Source: Aralia elata
Lineage: Eukaryota > Streptophyta > Magnoliopsida > Apiales > Araliaceae
Length of the DNA: 64,000 nt
Direction of reading: 5' to 3'
Assembly (NCBI GenBank): GCA_034770075.1
Contig: CM068382.1
Location: forward strand, 2,170,001 to 2,234,000
The translations under genes were made by a program, and so were the position numbers. Each line of letters opens with the position of its first letter. Position 1 is the stretch's first letter. Of this stretch, positions 36,366 through 49,425 are shown one piece after another. The notes beneath the pieces were generated by a model. It saw only the letters and a list, made by a program, of their open reading frames with translations. It ran no database searches and was not told the origin of the DNA.

Positions 36366-37855
36366 TTAATTTAGTTTTTGGTATATATATATATGATTGA
36401 GAATAATATAAGACCTGGAGAGTCTTTATCTTTGAATAAAAGTATAATTAGCATTCTGCATTCTGCAGTGCATGTAAACCTTTTGTAATACATGTATGTG
36501 AGACCGATATATTACAATAATAATAATAATATTGCATGTATTATATTTTTGGGTGTTATTATATATGTGTCTTACTAAGAAAACTGTAAATTTTAAAAAA
36601 TAATACTCCCATAATAAGAACACATGAATATTAATTTGCTTTATCTTATGAGCCTAGTTGTATATAAAAATGACTAACTTCATTATCTCCAAACTTCCTA
36701 GAACTTGTCACTACCGGTAAAATGCACAATAATAAATTTAAAATAATAACAAACATAATAAAATACTACAATATGAACAATCAAAAAGCCCACAGGGCAA
36801 TAAGCTATTGAGTGGTATAATACTACAAGTCTTTGAAGGGCAGATTTATCCTTGGGCCTAGACTTGGGCTTGAACAGGTTGCTGGGTGCTCCACTTGGGA
36901 AGGAAAGTTGGAAACCAAGGGACCCGTTGGGTTACAGATTGCATCCATAAGCCATTTATGTTGCCGTTTAATTTAATATATTTACTATTTCCTTCATTTC
37001 ATACACACACACACAAAAAAAAAATTATTTGTAAATTTTATATAAATTTCTTTTTACTAATGATAATATAAAATTACTTAATATATTTAAATTTAATAAA
37101 ATTATATTACTACGGAGTTTCATTACCACTAAACTAAAAATTTATTATTATGTTAAGAAATAAACATGCAAAAAAAATATATACTTAATTTTTTTTTGTT
37201 GTTGTATAAAAGAGCGAGTATTATTTTTAAAGGGAGAGTGAAGGAATGAGCAATGTATAAAACTTGATCATGTAAAAAAAAAGTTTAATAAAATGAAGCA
37301 AACAAATTTGGATGCAAAATAAAATTGACTCAAGTTATTGTTTCCTATATTATCTTCAATTTACAAACACAACAAGAAATATTAGGATGATAAAGTGGTA
37401 ATTTAAAATTTAAAATTGTTCTATTTTTTATAAAAAAAGATATATATATCGACAAATATTTGACGAAATTGAATTGCGACCAACGTAAAAGTATATACGA
37501 TAAGATAAAATAAATTAAAATAAAATTATTTTCAATTCTTACTTATCCCATATATACATATAGGTCGCAATTACAATTATTTTTAATTATAGTTTTTTTT
37601 AAAAAAAAAAATTCTAAGTAAATTATTTTATGTTGTGTTATTTTCGGTTGAAAACTAACAAAACATATTGTGTTATTATCGTTTAAATTAATAAATCGAG
37701 AAGCCTATTTGGTAAAGGGTGGGTTTATCTTACCTCCCAAACAAAACCTAAAACATAAACCTTCGCCAAAGAAACCCCGAATCGACAGAAACCTGCGTCA
37801 CTTCACAAGGAAGTTTTTACCAAAATTATCTCGAGAAAGGTGACGGAGACCTCTA
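36366..37855. other. intergenic region 11S globulin-TIM44
   Basis: AT-rich spacer with the 11S 3' UTR, a copy of the dispersed repeat at 37448-37580 and the TIM44 leader. No gene seen. Confidence 0.65.
37448..37580. repeat. dispersed repeat, copy 2
   Basis: Aligns with 27690-27826 in the same orientation from ACAAATATTTGACGAAATTG to TAGGTCGCAATTACAATT. A weaker piece ending in ATGTCGCAAT may lie near 30610. No terminal inverted repeats found. Confidence 0.55.
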
Positions 37856-40800
37856 ATGGCTAGCAGAAAGCTGCTCCGAGATTTTTTGCTCTCCAAGCAC
37901 CCCCTTCATCGTCAGCTATTAACATCTCCACAAGTTTGTTCACGAATAAATCTCAAACCTTCTTGTAATTCCTTTGATTTATACATATGAATATACTGCT
38001 GTTCTTATAATTTGATTTATGGGTTTGTTTAGGTTTCAATTTCAACTACAAGATTAAGGTTGCTCTCGCCAAATTTGTACTCGGGTAACCGTCAATTGAG
38101 TTTCTTTAATGATTTATCCAAGAAGGTCAAAGAAGAAGCTAACAGGTATATTAATTTTTTGTTCCTTACTTGGAGAATAAATTTGAGGGTATTTTTTTGT
38201 TGGGTTTGAAGTTGAATAAGGATTGCACTCATTGATGGTTAATAAGTTTGATGTCATAGCTTATTGGATTATACTAGTAGAGCTTGAGCTTATTTGTTTT
38301 TGAGAAAGTAAGTAAATTGTTTTATTTCTCCGAGTTTTAATGACCTCATTCTACATTGGGAGACCCAGTTAATCAGACAAATAGTTAAGCAAGGTGTATG
38401 TTTATAGCTGTTTAGAGATTCAGGTTCTCATGAATTGCATCTTAAGTTGTTGAAGGCGCCTAAAGGTAAAGAAAAAAGGGAACTTTTGTTGGTTGAGCTT
38501 TATTTTTTATGATATTAGTATTTTTCCATTAACAAAGCTTAAAATCAGAATTTTCTTTTTAGCAAGAGAGTTATTCTAAAAATTCTGCTGGGTATTTTTC
38601 CCCTGCTTCTTGAACTGTGTTTTTCAGAACTTTTTTTCTTCATGGAAACACCAGTGAACTTGAATGAATACTTATGAAGCCATTATTCTTTTTATTTAAA
38701 ATATGATGTGAAAATTTGTAAATGGGACCACTACAAGACTGATCTTGGATTTTGTGATAAATTTTGTTGGTGTATATCTTAATGAAAATGTCTCACAGTT
38801 GTTAACATCAATTGTGATAACGATGATTTAATTTTTTGGACATTGCCTCTAGTAATCTTACGAATTCTTTTGATTGCAGAGATCCAGAGTTCGAACAGTC
38901 AGTTAAGGAACTGAAGAAGAAAGCAGAAGAGCTTAAAGGAGTGAAAGAAGATTTGAAAGTTAGGTAATTTTTAAATGTTGATTCCTGTATTCTGTAGTTT
39001 CCTTTAATTGTTTCTAGGCTGAGACATACTGTTGTATGTCAAGGCTGGGCAGAACCTTCCAATGGAGGCCCTGAGATGGTGAACTGGCGAAATGCAGAAC
39101 GAAGCAGACAACTGAGCAGCTTTACAAACATGTGGATGGTGTGTGGACAGAAGCTGAAGCTACTGCAAAGAAGGTCTAACTTAAAATCCTTCTTTGTATG
39201 CCCAGTTTTTAAAGCAAGTAAAGATTATTAAATCACTGAGATGATTCGTTCTTTTTTTATTTTGAATTTCCATTCAACAGTAATTTTTTGTTTATTTAAT
39301 TCTCTATCTTCTTTAAGCTGATTCTAGTTTCTTGTTAAATGAACTGGGATATTAATATATTATTGTTTTTACAATGAGATTTGGTATCCTCCAATTTTCA
39401 TTATCAAAGGTATCTTTGCATCCTTTCTGGTAAATTTGAGCTATTGCAGTAATTATTGCTTAATTTGTGTGATTGAAATCTTTTCTGTTATCCCAAAAAA
39501 AAATAGAAAAAACACGGTTTTACAATGGTAGTTATGCTTCGTCTTGGAAGTATGTTGTGCTTGTGACTATGGTCTAATTTGTTAATGTCTGAAACTTATA
39601 CCTTACCAATATGGTTATTTGTCTAAAAGTAAAGTCCCAAAAACCAACTTTTTCTCCTTTTATAATTTCTCTGTTCATACTTTGGCATATTAATATTTGA
39701 TTGCCATGTGTTTTTTTCATAAACATTATACTTCAAATTCAGTAACTTTTTGCGCACTTTTGAAAAGATTTGCTGCCCCTTGCTCTGCATGTTTTCTTAA
39801 CCTTATTTAGGTCTGATATATTGGTGTGTGTGTTTGTATGTATTGAAATAAATTATCCGTAGATTCTATACAAGTCTTTCCAATGTGGTTATTATGCAGA
39901 ATCCTTTTGCATATATGCCGTTTGTGTTTGATTGCACCAACTGAATTCTTATATTGTCATATTTTACTAAACCCTTATAATATTCTTCTATAGGTATCTG
40001 ATGCGGCTATTTCCTTGAATTTCCTCCCATACTTTTTAAAACTTGCTGTGTATCAATCAACTAACTATGAGTCATTTGGGCTTTAGCTCATTATGGTTGG
40101 TCCAAACTTTCCCAGGCTTAATTTATTTATAGGTATATAAATGTATATACTCAAATGTCAAAATTCAGTACCAAAGGCCCATTTGTTTCTCTCATTTGTC
40201 TATATATGCATACGCTAATCTGCTTTCTGACATCTAACAAGTATTGAGGTTAAAGTTTGAGTACGACTCACGTAGTGCATTTGAAAAAGCTCTGAGAAAG
40301 CACAGTTTGAAGTTGGTTACACCATTCATTTTTCTTTCCTGTTTCCCCTTTCATATATGTGTGGTTTCTAATTTACTATCATGGCTATCTTGTTTCACAG
40401 TACAGATGCTTTAGCAGTGTACATCTTATCGTACCTCTTGTTCTTCCATAACAGAATCCTTATGGGATTGCTAGTTGAGGGCCTTGCTTGATATTAAAAG
40501 GAACTTTAATTTATTATTCAAGTATGCTAATTATGTTTTAGTTATGCTAACTTTTTGTCATTATACATACAGGTGTCCTCCAATTTGAAGGAAAAGGTTT
40601 CGGCTGCTACAGAGGAGGTATCCTAGTAATAGTATTTGCTGAATAGGTGTATTGTTATGATTAATAAAGTTAATGCAATATCATAGTTCTTATTATTGTG
40701 ATTTATTCCTTAGGTCAAAGAAACTTTTGGGATTGGGAAGCAAGAGTCGTCGGAGTCCTCTGGTACGTCAGCTAATTTTGGTTCCGGAGAGAATGATGGT

Positions 40801-43800
40801 AGCAAGTCTGCATCTGGAGAAGATAAGCAGCAGCAATCTGGGCCTAGTGATACTGCAGAAACATTATTTAGCAAGGTCAAGTCTAGTGTTTCTTACATTT
40901 CTCCCAAGATTTCATCAGCCTTCCAGAAAGTAAAGGATACAAAGCCCGTTGACTTAGCCAAAAAGGGTTATGAGATTGTAAAGGATGAATTGAGAGGTAA
41001 CCCAACTAAGAAAAAGCGCCTAGAATACGCAGATTCTTCCACAGACTCCTCAGCAAAGGTTGAGAGGAGCACCAGAACTGACGTTGTTGTCTTACCCTCA
41101 AAGCAGTCCCGGTGGAGCAAGAAGTGGGAGGCATTCAAGGAAAAGGTAAATTGATTCATGTTGCGTTGTAAAACTATCTGCTTGTTTTCCTTTCACGAAT
41201 CTCACTTAAAGAGCATTTACCATAGATGCAAGGTTATCCAGTATTCAAGCGCGTTGGGGGGATAAGCAAGCCCGTTGTGGTTAAGAGCCAGGAGGTACAT
41301 GCCACTCCTATGACATTTCTTTGGTAGCAGTTTCTACATATACACATTATGCTAGAGTTTCACATTAAGACCGGGATGCTTCCTGCATTTGATATTGAGC
41401 TGTATTGTTATTTATTTAGCTTTTTCTTTGATAGGTTTCAGATGTCACTTCTAATATGCTTGCAATATACCTGATCCCAATTATATTTGTCTGAGAAAAA
41501 TCAAATGAAGATATAGACCGAAGCCCATTCTTAACTGCAGGAAGTTATGAATCTATGTTGGTTTTTTGGTCCCATTGATTAATTGAATCGATGAACCATT
41601 GAACCTTGTTGTAAACATAGTTGTCACGGTGCCGCGACGAGATGGGGCGGTAGTTGACCGCCAGGATGCCTAGGCGATAAAGCACCCACCATAGCGTCCT
41701 TATTGCGAGAAGTCGTTAACAATGTGCAATTTATATATTATTATTTTACTTCAAAAATATATTGAACAATAAAATTTTATATACATTTATACCCAAAACA
41801 TAATAACTAACATTATGAAATACAATTAAAAACACAATAATATGAATACTTCATAATCAAAATTCAAAAATAAAACACTTGACATTAAAAATTAGTAGAA
41901 CAAGTCAACAAACACTGCATAGAAAATAAAGAATGACGACTTGCACATCACCCATTACAAGTATGTTAAGTGCTAAAATTACACGACATAGCAAATCTAT
42001 AGTTATGATGGCTCATGGGTAAAAAATGACTTAATCACTTAACTTGGGCCAGCTACCAAGGCGTGAGCCTTGGCGGCTCGGCGTACAAGGCGTCGCCTTG
42101 CCCTTCTCCAGCGCCAGGACGCCTAAGCGTCGCCTGACGCCTTGGCAACACATGACAACTATGGTTATAAACTGTCATAGTTACATGACTATAAATTTCG
42201 GTCTAATGGATAGCAGAAAATATGGAATGATTGGAATCCCACAGGAGTGAATATATATAAACCAATGTGCTGAACCCATGTCATTTATTTTCCTTACAAG
42301 TAATGCAGATAAAATATTCTTATTGGCACTCAAGAAAGTCATGACTTGTTAATTAAGCATGGAAACAAGGGACGGGATACATTTCTGAGTCATTTTTTCT
42401 GACTATTTGTGATCTGGCACATGAACATTGTAGTCATTGCTTTTTATTTTTTATTTATCAAGAAAAGATACAAGAAACTGGATGCGATACAATACAATAC
42501 TGCTACACCGAGATGATAATTTCTAGAGAGAGAGAGAGTGAGTTAAATTTGTATATAAATATTTCATTTATATATTAATGAAGTCTAATATCATAAGAAA
42601 GTCACGTGTAAGAATTTATAAAATGTAGAAATTATGAATTGGGAATGGCTATTACCCAAAGGTCTGACTAAATAGCTCCCACAATATATTATCACATCAC
42701 TCATTTTCTTCACAACTATCTTGACACTTGTAACTACCCACTTCCTTGTTATGCTTATTCATAATCTGCTTTTTATTGTAAGTAGATACATAGTTGTGTA
42801 TCATATCTTCTTATGGAAAGTTTACTGGCCTCTCTATATCTTTTCTCAACAATTTGGTTACTGTTCTGCATATGCCCTTCTTGAAGTTTGTGCTCTAACT
42901 GCTTTCTGGACTGGGATTGGCAGTTGGTAGAAGATGTGCGGGAGATGTGGGAGGTTTCTGATAATCCTGTTGTACATAAAATTCAGGAGTATGTTTGTTC
43001 ATACTTCATATATTTTAGTAATTTGTTTTACATTGACTGAGAATTGTTATCATAAATGAGAGTGATTAAATTAATCATCCTTTTCTGTGATAGTCTCAAT
43101 GAAAGCGTCTTTGGAGAAACGGCTGCTGGAATTTCAATTAAGGAAATACGTCGGCGGGATCCGTATGATGTTGCAGCTTATGCTTTTTGTTATATCATGT
43201 CATCATATATATGTTAGTACTAATTTTTTTTACAGCCGACTGACTAATTTCATATAAATTAAAATTGGTGTGGGTTAGATCTTTCTCTTTACCAGAATTT
43301 GTTGATGAGATTCAAGAAGTGGTCAGGCCAATTCTCACTGCGTACTACAAAGTAAGTCTTAAGTTCTCATAGGAAGCTGGGTAGGATTCCATTTTCTCAA
43401 TCTTTCCTTTCACTTCTTTTGGGAGGAAGACACAGTTGTCTTACTTGTATAAACCCCTCCCTTTTCACTTAACACATCATTTCATGTCAGTGGAGGCTGT
43501 TATCATGCTTCTTCTTGAACTTATCTGTTATGAATGCTTTACTGTACAGGGAGATACTGAATTTCTGAAGAAGTATTGCTGCTCTGAAATAATTGAGCGG
43601 TGTAAAGCCGAACACAAGGCTTTTGAAAGCCAGAATATTTTTATTGATAACAAGGTAAGAAGATACCTTGTATCATTTATAAATTATAATAACCTAATTC
43701 ATTTCTTTCAAAGAATGACTTGAAATCTTTATTACTTATCAAGAAAAAATAATAATAATGAATTGAGATATTTTTTGTCATTTTCCTTAACGCAGATTCT

Positions 43801-45043
43801 ACATATATCGGATGTTGAAGTAAGAGAGACCAAAATGATGGGAGAAACCCCCATAATAATTGTTGTGGTAGGAACTTTGGCCTTCAGCTCTTAATCTCTT
43901 TCTTTTAGTTGTTTTGGTAACGAGACTAATACATATGGCTTTTTTATCCTGCAAACTTGTCAAGTTCCGTACGCAACAGGTCTACTGCATAAGAGATAAA
44001 TTCGGATCAGTAACAGAAGGGAGCACGGTAAATGCCAAGCTTTTTTCTTTTGCAGTTTATACATGCCTTCATTTTTCATGTCTTCATGAGTTAGCTATAT
44101 TTCTTCTCATGATCTGAAAAGTTATCATATAATTTCCAAAGTTCATGCGAATTTTCAATTCAGACAACTCAAACCTGGTACTTTGAGAAACATGAATTGC
44201 ATGCTTGCCTTTCTGTATATATTCATGTATCCATGTTAGTGTCAGGATTTCTATTTTAGTACAAACCTTATTGCTCCACAACTTAATGAATTGTATGCCA
44301 GAAACTAATAAAATAAATCTATTTATGTATTGCGAATGATAATAAGAACTAACATCGCCTTTATACTTGATTGGTTAACAAATATAAAGGGCTATAACTG
44401 ACTTGTTTTGCTTAAAGTCTAGAATTACCCTTTGCTCATGTTCTTGTGGTGTGCATATGCTTGGATTTAGTTGGATGCTCAAATGTTCCAGAGATCGTCA
44501 TAGCTAGATAATAGGGGAATGGGGGAGGATTCTATGAAAGAGATGTATAAAAAAATGAAATAAGGGAAGAAAAATCCCAAGAACTTAAAAGAACAAAACA
44601 AAGAAATATGTGAATACGAGTGTAATAGTACTCAACTCTTTTAGGAAAAAAGGACTTTCTTATAAAAATTATATTTATTATTAAGGTGGGTGAGGGGACG
44701 TAGAACCTGACCTCAACCTTACAAGGATTGGATAAAACCCTGACTCTGCACGCTGCATTTGGGTAGGGATTTTGTCCAAATTTCTTTAGCTTTATCATTT
44801 CCCCTATCTTGCTACTTGTGTACAATTGAGTCTAGAATAGTAAGACTATTGTCTGCTATTGGCTTGATAAATATATTAACTTCTGCTTGGTTTAATATTT
44901 TCCTTGACCAGGATACAATCCTCACAGTATATTATGGGTGGGCTATGCAACGAGTAGATGAAGAAGAACTTGAAGAAGGTGCTCCATTCCCAATTTGGAA
45001 ACTTAGAGAAATGCAAAAATCCGGTGTCCAGGCCCTTATATAA
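37856..45043 (+). CDS. TIM44: mitochondrial import inner-membrane translocase subunit TIM44
   Basis: Fourteen exons: 37856-37933, 38033-38145, 38880-38963, 39098-39173, 40573-40617, 40714-41145, 41226-41294, 42924-42988, 43094-43162, 43279-43351, 43550-43654, 43796-43867, 43965-44027, 44912-45043. They total 1476 nt and stay in frame for 491 residues, close to plant TIM44. An Arg-rich, acid-poor presequence (MASRKLLRD...) fits matrix targeting. A charged coiled-coil region follows (about 50-140), then the TIM44 C-terminal domain, with blocks [23 protein letters not shown] and the ending [15 protein letters not shown]44 tethers mtHsp70 to the TIM23 channel. Intron 7 (1.6 kb) carries a hAT-like MITE. 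Confidence 0.95.
41616..42163 (-). mobile_element. hAT-like MITE in TIM44 intron 7 (548 bp)
   Basis: Ends CATAGTTGTCA and TGACAACTATG are inverted copies. Flanking 8-mers GTTGTAAA (41608-41615) and GTTATAAA (42164-42171) differ at one position, fitting a hAT 8-bp duplication. The body is the reverse-oriented relative of 24681-25216. Subterminal parts are rich in GGCG words (AGGCG, GGCGACGC). Confidence 0.85.
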
Positions 45044-46769
45044 TTATTATTCATCTCCTTGAGTTGATGGATATATCAAGTTGCTGGCTTTTATTTCTTG
45101 AATTATTAGGGGATTTTTTTTCTCATTCCCCCATTTATTTTATTAAATAATAACTTGACTTTTGTTAAGTCTTGTCTTATACAATGTACACAGTGCAATT
45201 ATATTATCGCAGTTGACCATTTTTTGTTACAATGGCAAAATGATTTGGCTAGAAAATTTGAATTATATAGATATACCAGTCAAATCAAGTTGCTGATAAT
45301 AAAAAAAAAAACAATTGGAAAATTCATTATCTCCCACTTGTCTAAGTTGGAAGGACTCCTGAAACAATTAAGAGATGTTCTATGTAAGCGGCCCAAGCTC
45401 ATTGCTATAATCTTCCATTTGGAAAAGGAAGGAGAAGTTTCTTTCAGAACTTGTTAATTTGGATTAACATGGAAGATTTTTGTTTTTGTTTTCGTGTATT
45501 AGTATATGCATTTGAGAAGGTGAAAACTAATAATATCAAGCTTGGATTCGACCGACCGACGCCAAGATTAAAAACCAAACTAACAAAATTTAAATCAAAA
45601 TTGATATCGACATGTATAATATTTTTTCATTAATTGCAACTGTATTAACAGATTCATACATATATAAGAAAGTTTTTGGGATTTGAAGTATATCTGATCA
45701 ACTCGACAGTCAAACCGAAAAAGAAAAGGCAATCCACACCATAATAAAGGTATGATCGATCATCAACACCAGGTAACAAAACAAAAGCTTTATAACATCA
45801 TAGTTAAAGAAAGTCAGTCCTTCATATATATATATAGGATCATCATCATGGATCATCTTCATACTGTAGGCCTCCATATCTCAGCAGTAACCTGGCTACA
45901 AATGGCAAATAAATATATGGTGGAAAATAGAAGCAAGATATACCTCGTCATTCCACTTGACATTAATTATACTTGCGCTTAATTCCTTTCATCTTTTTCT
46001 TCTCACCTCCTGTTAAAGATTATTTCAGATAGATCATATCAGTCCAAACATCAGACTACAAAACACTTGCAGGCTTGGTGGTAACATATATATCAGTCAA
46101 AAGGAAATCCTAATATTTCTTGAGTGTCAGTTTTGTTCCTTCTGCTTTCTTCCTAGCTAATCATGTATCCGTGAAAAACAGGTATCCTAGCAATATAATA
46201 GTTTAACTTGACTAAGGTTTAAACAAGGGAAATCAAGATTTCCTCTAGCCACCACTACCACCACCCCTTACCGGCCCCCAGGAAAATAAAATTGAGGCCT
46301 GAATATCTATCTTCTCCGATCCTGATCGGTTGGGGCTGGCACCTCTGGTTGCATAAGGTAATTGTCAGTTAAATATACCAAAATTCTGTCACTTTCAACA
46401 TAGATGTATAATGATTTTCAAACTACATAAAAAAGATATTCTTATTTAAAAAACATCCATCATAAAGATTAGGAAACCTTGCAACAACATGAGAGCCAAT
46501 AATATATTGGAACATGGATACTATAGTAACCAAATAAGAAATACCAACTAATCAAACCTTACATGACCATAACAAGTGTAAATATCGACCTTTAAGACTT
46601 TCAGCTTACGAAGTGAGTTTAAAAGAAAAATGCTGGATAAAGAAAATCCACTGCTTCTTTTCCCTTAGGACTTCTGCTCCTCTTACTAAGGACTCTCTTC
46701 TCTATCAATAAATCAGTCAACCTATTTATCACACAGTATATATATATATATATATATATATAGCATGAA
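45044..46769. other. spacer after TIM44, no gene recognised
   Basis: TIM44 3' UTR and AT-rich spacer. Short open frames at 45155-45457 and 45752-45982 have no recognisable family. On the minus strand, 46640-46720 reads as an open, charged stretch (KRVLSKRSRSPKGKEA) next to the SLU7 remnant; it may or may not belong to it. A TA microsatellite lies at 46737-46761. Confidence 0.5.
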
Positions 46770-47510
46770 GAAAAATTAATAACAGCTTCTGCAGCCTCTT
46801 TACGAGCAATATTGGCCGCCTTCATAAGATCTGCTGCAGCTTCAATTCCATAGTGAGCATAGTTGACCTACTTTGCGCGCGGTATCCTCTGGAATACGCA
46901 GATTCCTGACCAAGAAAAATGAATCAAAAAAGAAAGACTTTTCTGACATCGATCCAAGACATGGTTGGGAAAATAACCGAAAAGCTAATGGAGTATATTT
47001 TCCAATGAGGCATGACGATCGAGTTGGCCAAGCCAAGCCATGCAAGCAATAAAAAAGAAAACAATGTGAACTTATTACCTACCTAACAGTTCCCGTGTAC
47101 GCACACGCTAGCTAGCTTCTCCACCTTTGCAAATTAGTCCATCATATCTGTTTGCTTTCATCAACGTAACCTTATATATATAGCTTCATCGATCTACCTT
47201 CAAGTCATCTCCATCCTCGCTCGCTAGCTCCACCTAGCTAATTCATCATTTTGGTTACTATATATTTTTTCTCCTCTTAACCTTTTAAGTTGCTGTTCCT
47301 TCGAGAATTCTTCATCCCGCGCGAGCTTCTTAACGTACGTACGTACGTTCAATAACATGCATGGGAATATATATGATGCTGCCTCATAGCCGTTCCAACG
47401 GTCCCTTTTGCCCTCGTAATCCAACTCAAAGTACTCTATTTTCTCATCTGGGGCAATGTTTTTGCTTCTCCACTTTGCTCCTAATTTTCTAACAGCAACT
47501 AAGTATGAAA
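46770..47510 (-). pseudogene. SLU7 pre-mRNA splicing factor pseudogene, internally deleted
   Basis: The minus strand contains SLU7-like peptides in the right order. 47510-47370 reads RKLGAKW, then IAPDEKIEYFELDYEGKRD, then RWNGYEAASY. 47340-47260 reads KKLARDEEFSKEQQLKRL. About 46930-46870 reads VRNLRIPEDTARK. 46868-46772 reads GIEAAADLMKAANIARKEAA. In SLU7 these mark the N-terminal third and then the end of the zinc-knuckle-distal part; the roughly 240 residues that should lie between the last two pieces, including the WGSYWK region, are missing. The pieces are in different frames, and a run of ACGT repeats sits inside. SLU7 works in 3' splice-site choice in step two of splicing. This copy cannot make the full protein. 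Confidence 0.8.
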
Positions 47511-47639
47511 AGGCAATGGGTTAATACCTTTTTTCTGCCTGAAAAACTTTCTTAACCATAAATTCCCCTGTGCACATAATTTTTCTACAGGCAAAAACAT
47601 AAAATTATACAGCTGATTCCTAACCATAGGTTATATATG

Positions 47640-48075
47640 ATCAAAACTAAATACAAGATATATAAATTATGTTATGATAAATCAACGCAGAAAGATAAAG
47701 ACAATGACACAAGGTTTTACGTGGAAACCCAAATCGGGAAAAAATCACGGAGAATACAGAAGAAATCCACTAAATAAATATTTGAAGAGTACAAGATAAA
47801 GAGAGAACTATGAGAATTCTTAAAATGTTTATGAATAAATCTGAATATCTCTTCTCCAAAATCTCAGCACCTATATTTATAGGCCATAAGAAATTCCATA
47901 ACCAAATAGGATAAGAAATACTTAATTGGGTATAACTAGGAAAGATAACTTTTCTTAAACCAAAACGAATTCTAGGTAATACCTAAATCCAAATCTAATA
48001 AGGAATCATGTCATACCTAACAAATTATCCAACTTTACACACTGATGTAATAGTGTTGGCGTGTCATATCATCAA
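47640..48075. mobile_element. possible retroelement (LTR-like) fragment
   Basis: The stretch around 47673-47760 (AACGCAGAAAGATAAAGACA, then CACAAGGTTTTACGTGGAAA) resembles sequence commonly seen in LTRs of plant copia-type elements, and the segment closes near GTGTCATATCA. No matching target duplication or internal coding region was found. Confidence 0.35.
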
Positions 48076-49388
48076 AACTTAACTTTCACAAAAATATAGA
48101 TGAGATATATATACATATGTCGTCCTCATCGAGTACAAGAAGACGTAATATATAGTAGTACCAATTCAAACCCATAAACAAATTAAAGGATCGAAGAGCC
48201 CCAAGAAAAGGAAAATCTCTCTCCACGTTCAAAATAGAAGCAGGAATATCACACGTACAGAAAAGAGGCGGTAGAGGGAGTTTCACTTACTTCTCACAGG
48301 CAGGCACCCTTCCTGTACTTGTCAGCCTGATGTGTTATTCCACCTTTGAAATGGTCATCTTAGACACAAGATACTAGGTAATATGAGTCTGTCAATTTAA
48401 TAAATTGTAGTTGTTATGGTAACTTTATATTTTCGGTAATCTCATACCCGATAAAATCTTATCTGATGTGAATATAAATATATACCAATATATCAAACAC
48501 ACTGGCGCGATCTTATTTGAATAATTTGGACATAAATGTTCTAATTTATTCTTATTTATTTTGTTTTGTAGTTTATTATTGTAAGTTTAATTTATTATTG
48601 TACTTAAATTGACTTAATTAATTAGTCTTTATAAAAGTAATAGAATTTTAAATATATCTAAATTCACATTAAACACTCACAATAAGTACTATTACTGGTA
48701 TCAAATAACTTATACCAAACGAAAATAATAAGATACAACGAATTTGTAATCAAATACACAACATTCTGAGTTTCAGTGGGTATTTCATATGACCTATAAC
48801 AATGAGAGACATGATTACATATTTACATTTACTAAAAGGGCCAACTTATCCATGGGAAATATTATTAACTATTAAGTATTTACTCCTTGTTGGTCAGTAA
48901 AGAATGAACAAACATGACAAAAGTTGGACACTATATAAGACTATCATTCTAAGATAACTTAGAAAACTATAAACTCATTTCGTTGTCACTTTCAATATGC
49001 TAGTTACAATGACCATTCTACAACTAACAGTAATTTGTTACTAGCTAGAATATTTAAGTCAATAAAATAAACATAATTAGTTGATTGATATTTGATAATG
49101 ACTCATTAAACTATATAATTAGGAGAACTACCATAGTATATAATTATAATTACACTTTGGAGATTATAATAATTTGATGCTTACACAAGTTAAAAAGGGT
49201 CAGGAGAGTAATGAATTATATATTATGACAAATTGAGAGTGAAAAAAGCAGCCCATGTTTTAGCAGCACAGCAGCCATATTTTGTTACTTATAAAATTAT
49301 CCACTACTGCGATACAATTTTATCTCATTACTGTTCTCTTGTTGAAGGTTTAAAAAGCATTTTCTTCGACCTGAAGACTATACATGCA

Positions 49389-49389
<1 letters not shown>

Positions 49390-49423
<34 letters not shown>
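49390..49423. repeat. (TA)n microsatellite
   Basis: Uninterrupted TA repeat. Confidence 0.92.

Positions 49424-49425
<2 letters not shown>

Noticed and set aside
40618..40713. TIM44 intron 5 starts GTATCCT, like a U12 GT-AG donor
   Set aside because: The match stops after seven bases, and the only branch-like word (TTCCTTAG) lies on the acceptor itself, too close to work. It is treated as an ordinary intron.
40673..40933. 86-codon frame inside TIM44 exon 6
   Set aside because: A shadow of the real exon in another frame.
44690..44760. GGTGGGTGAGGGGACG segment in TIM44 intron 13, considered as a SINE
   Set aside because: No Pol III box pair or repeat partner in the window.
46240..46350. Minus-strand open stretch ending RGGGSGG stop, considered as the SLU7 C-terminus
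   Set aside because: It does not match the SLU7 ending (no RKYNV or EEMEAYRMKR blocks) and is probably chance.
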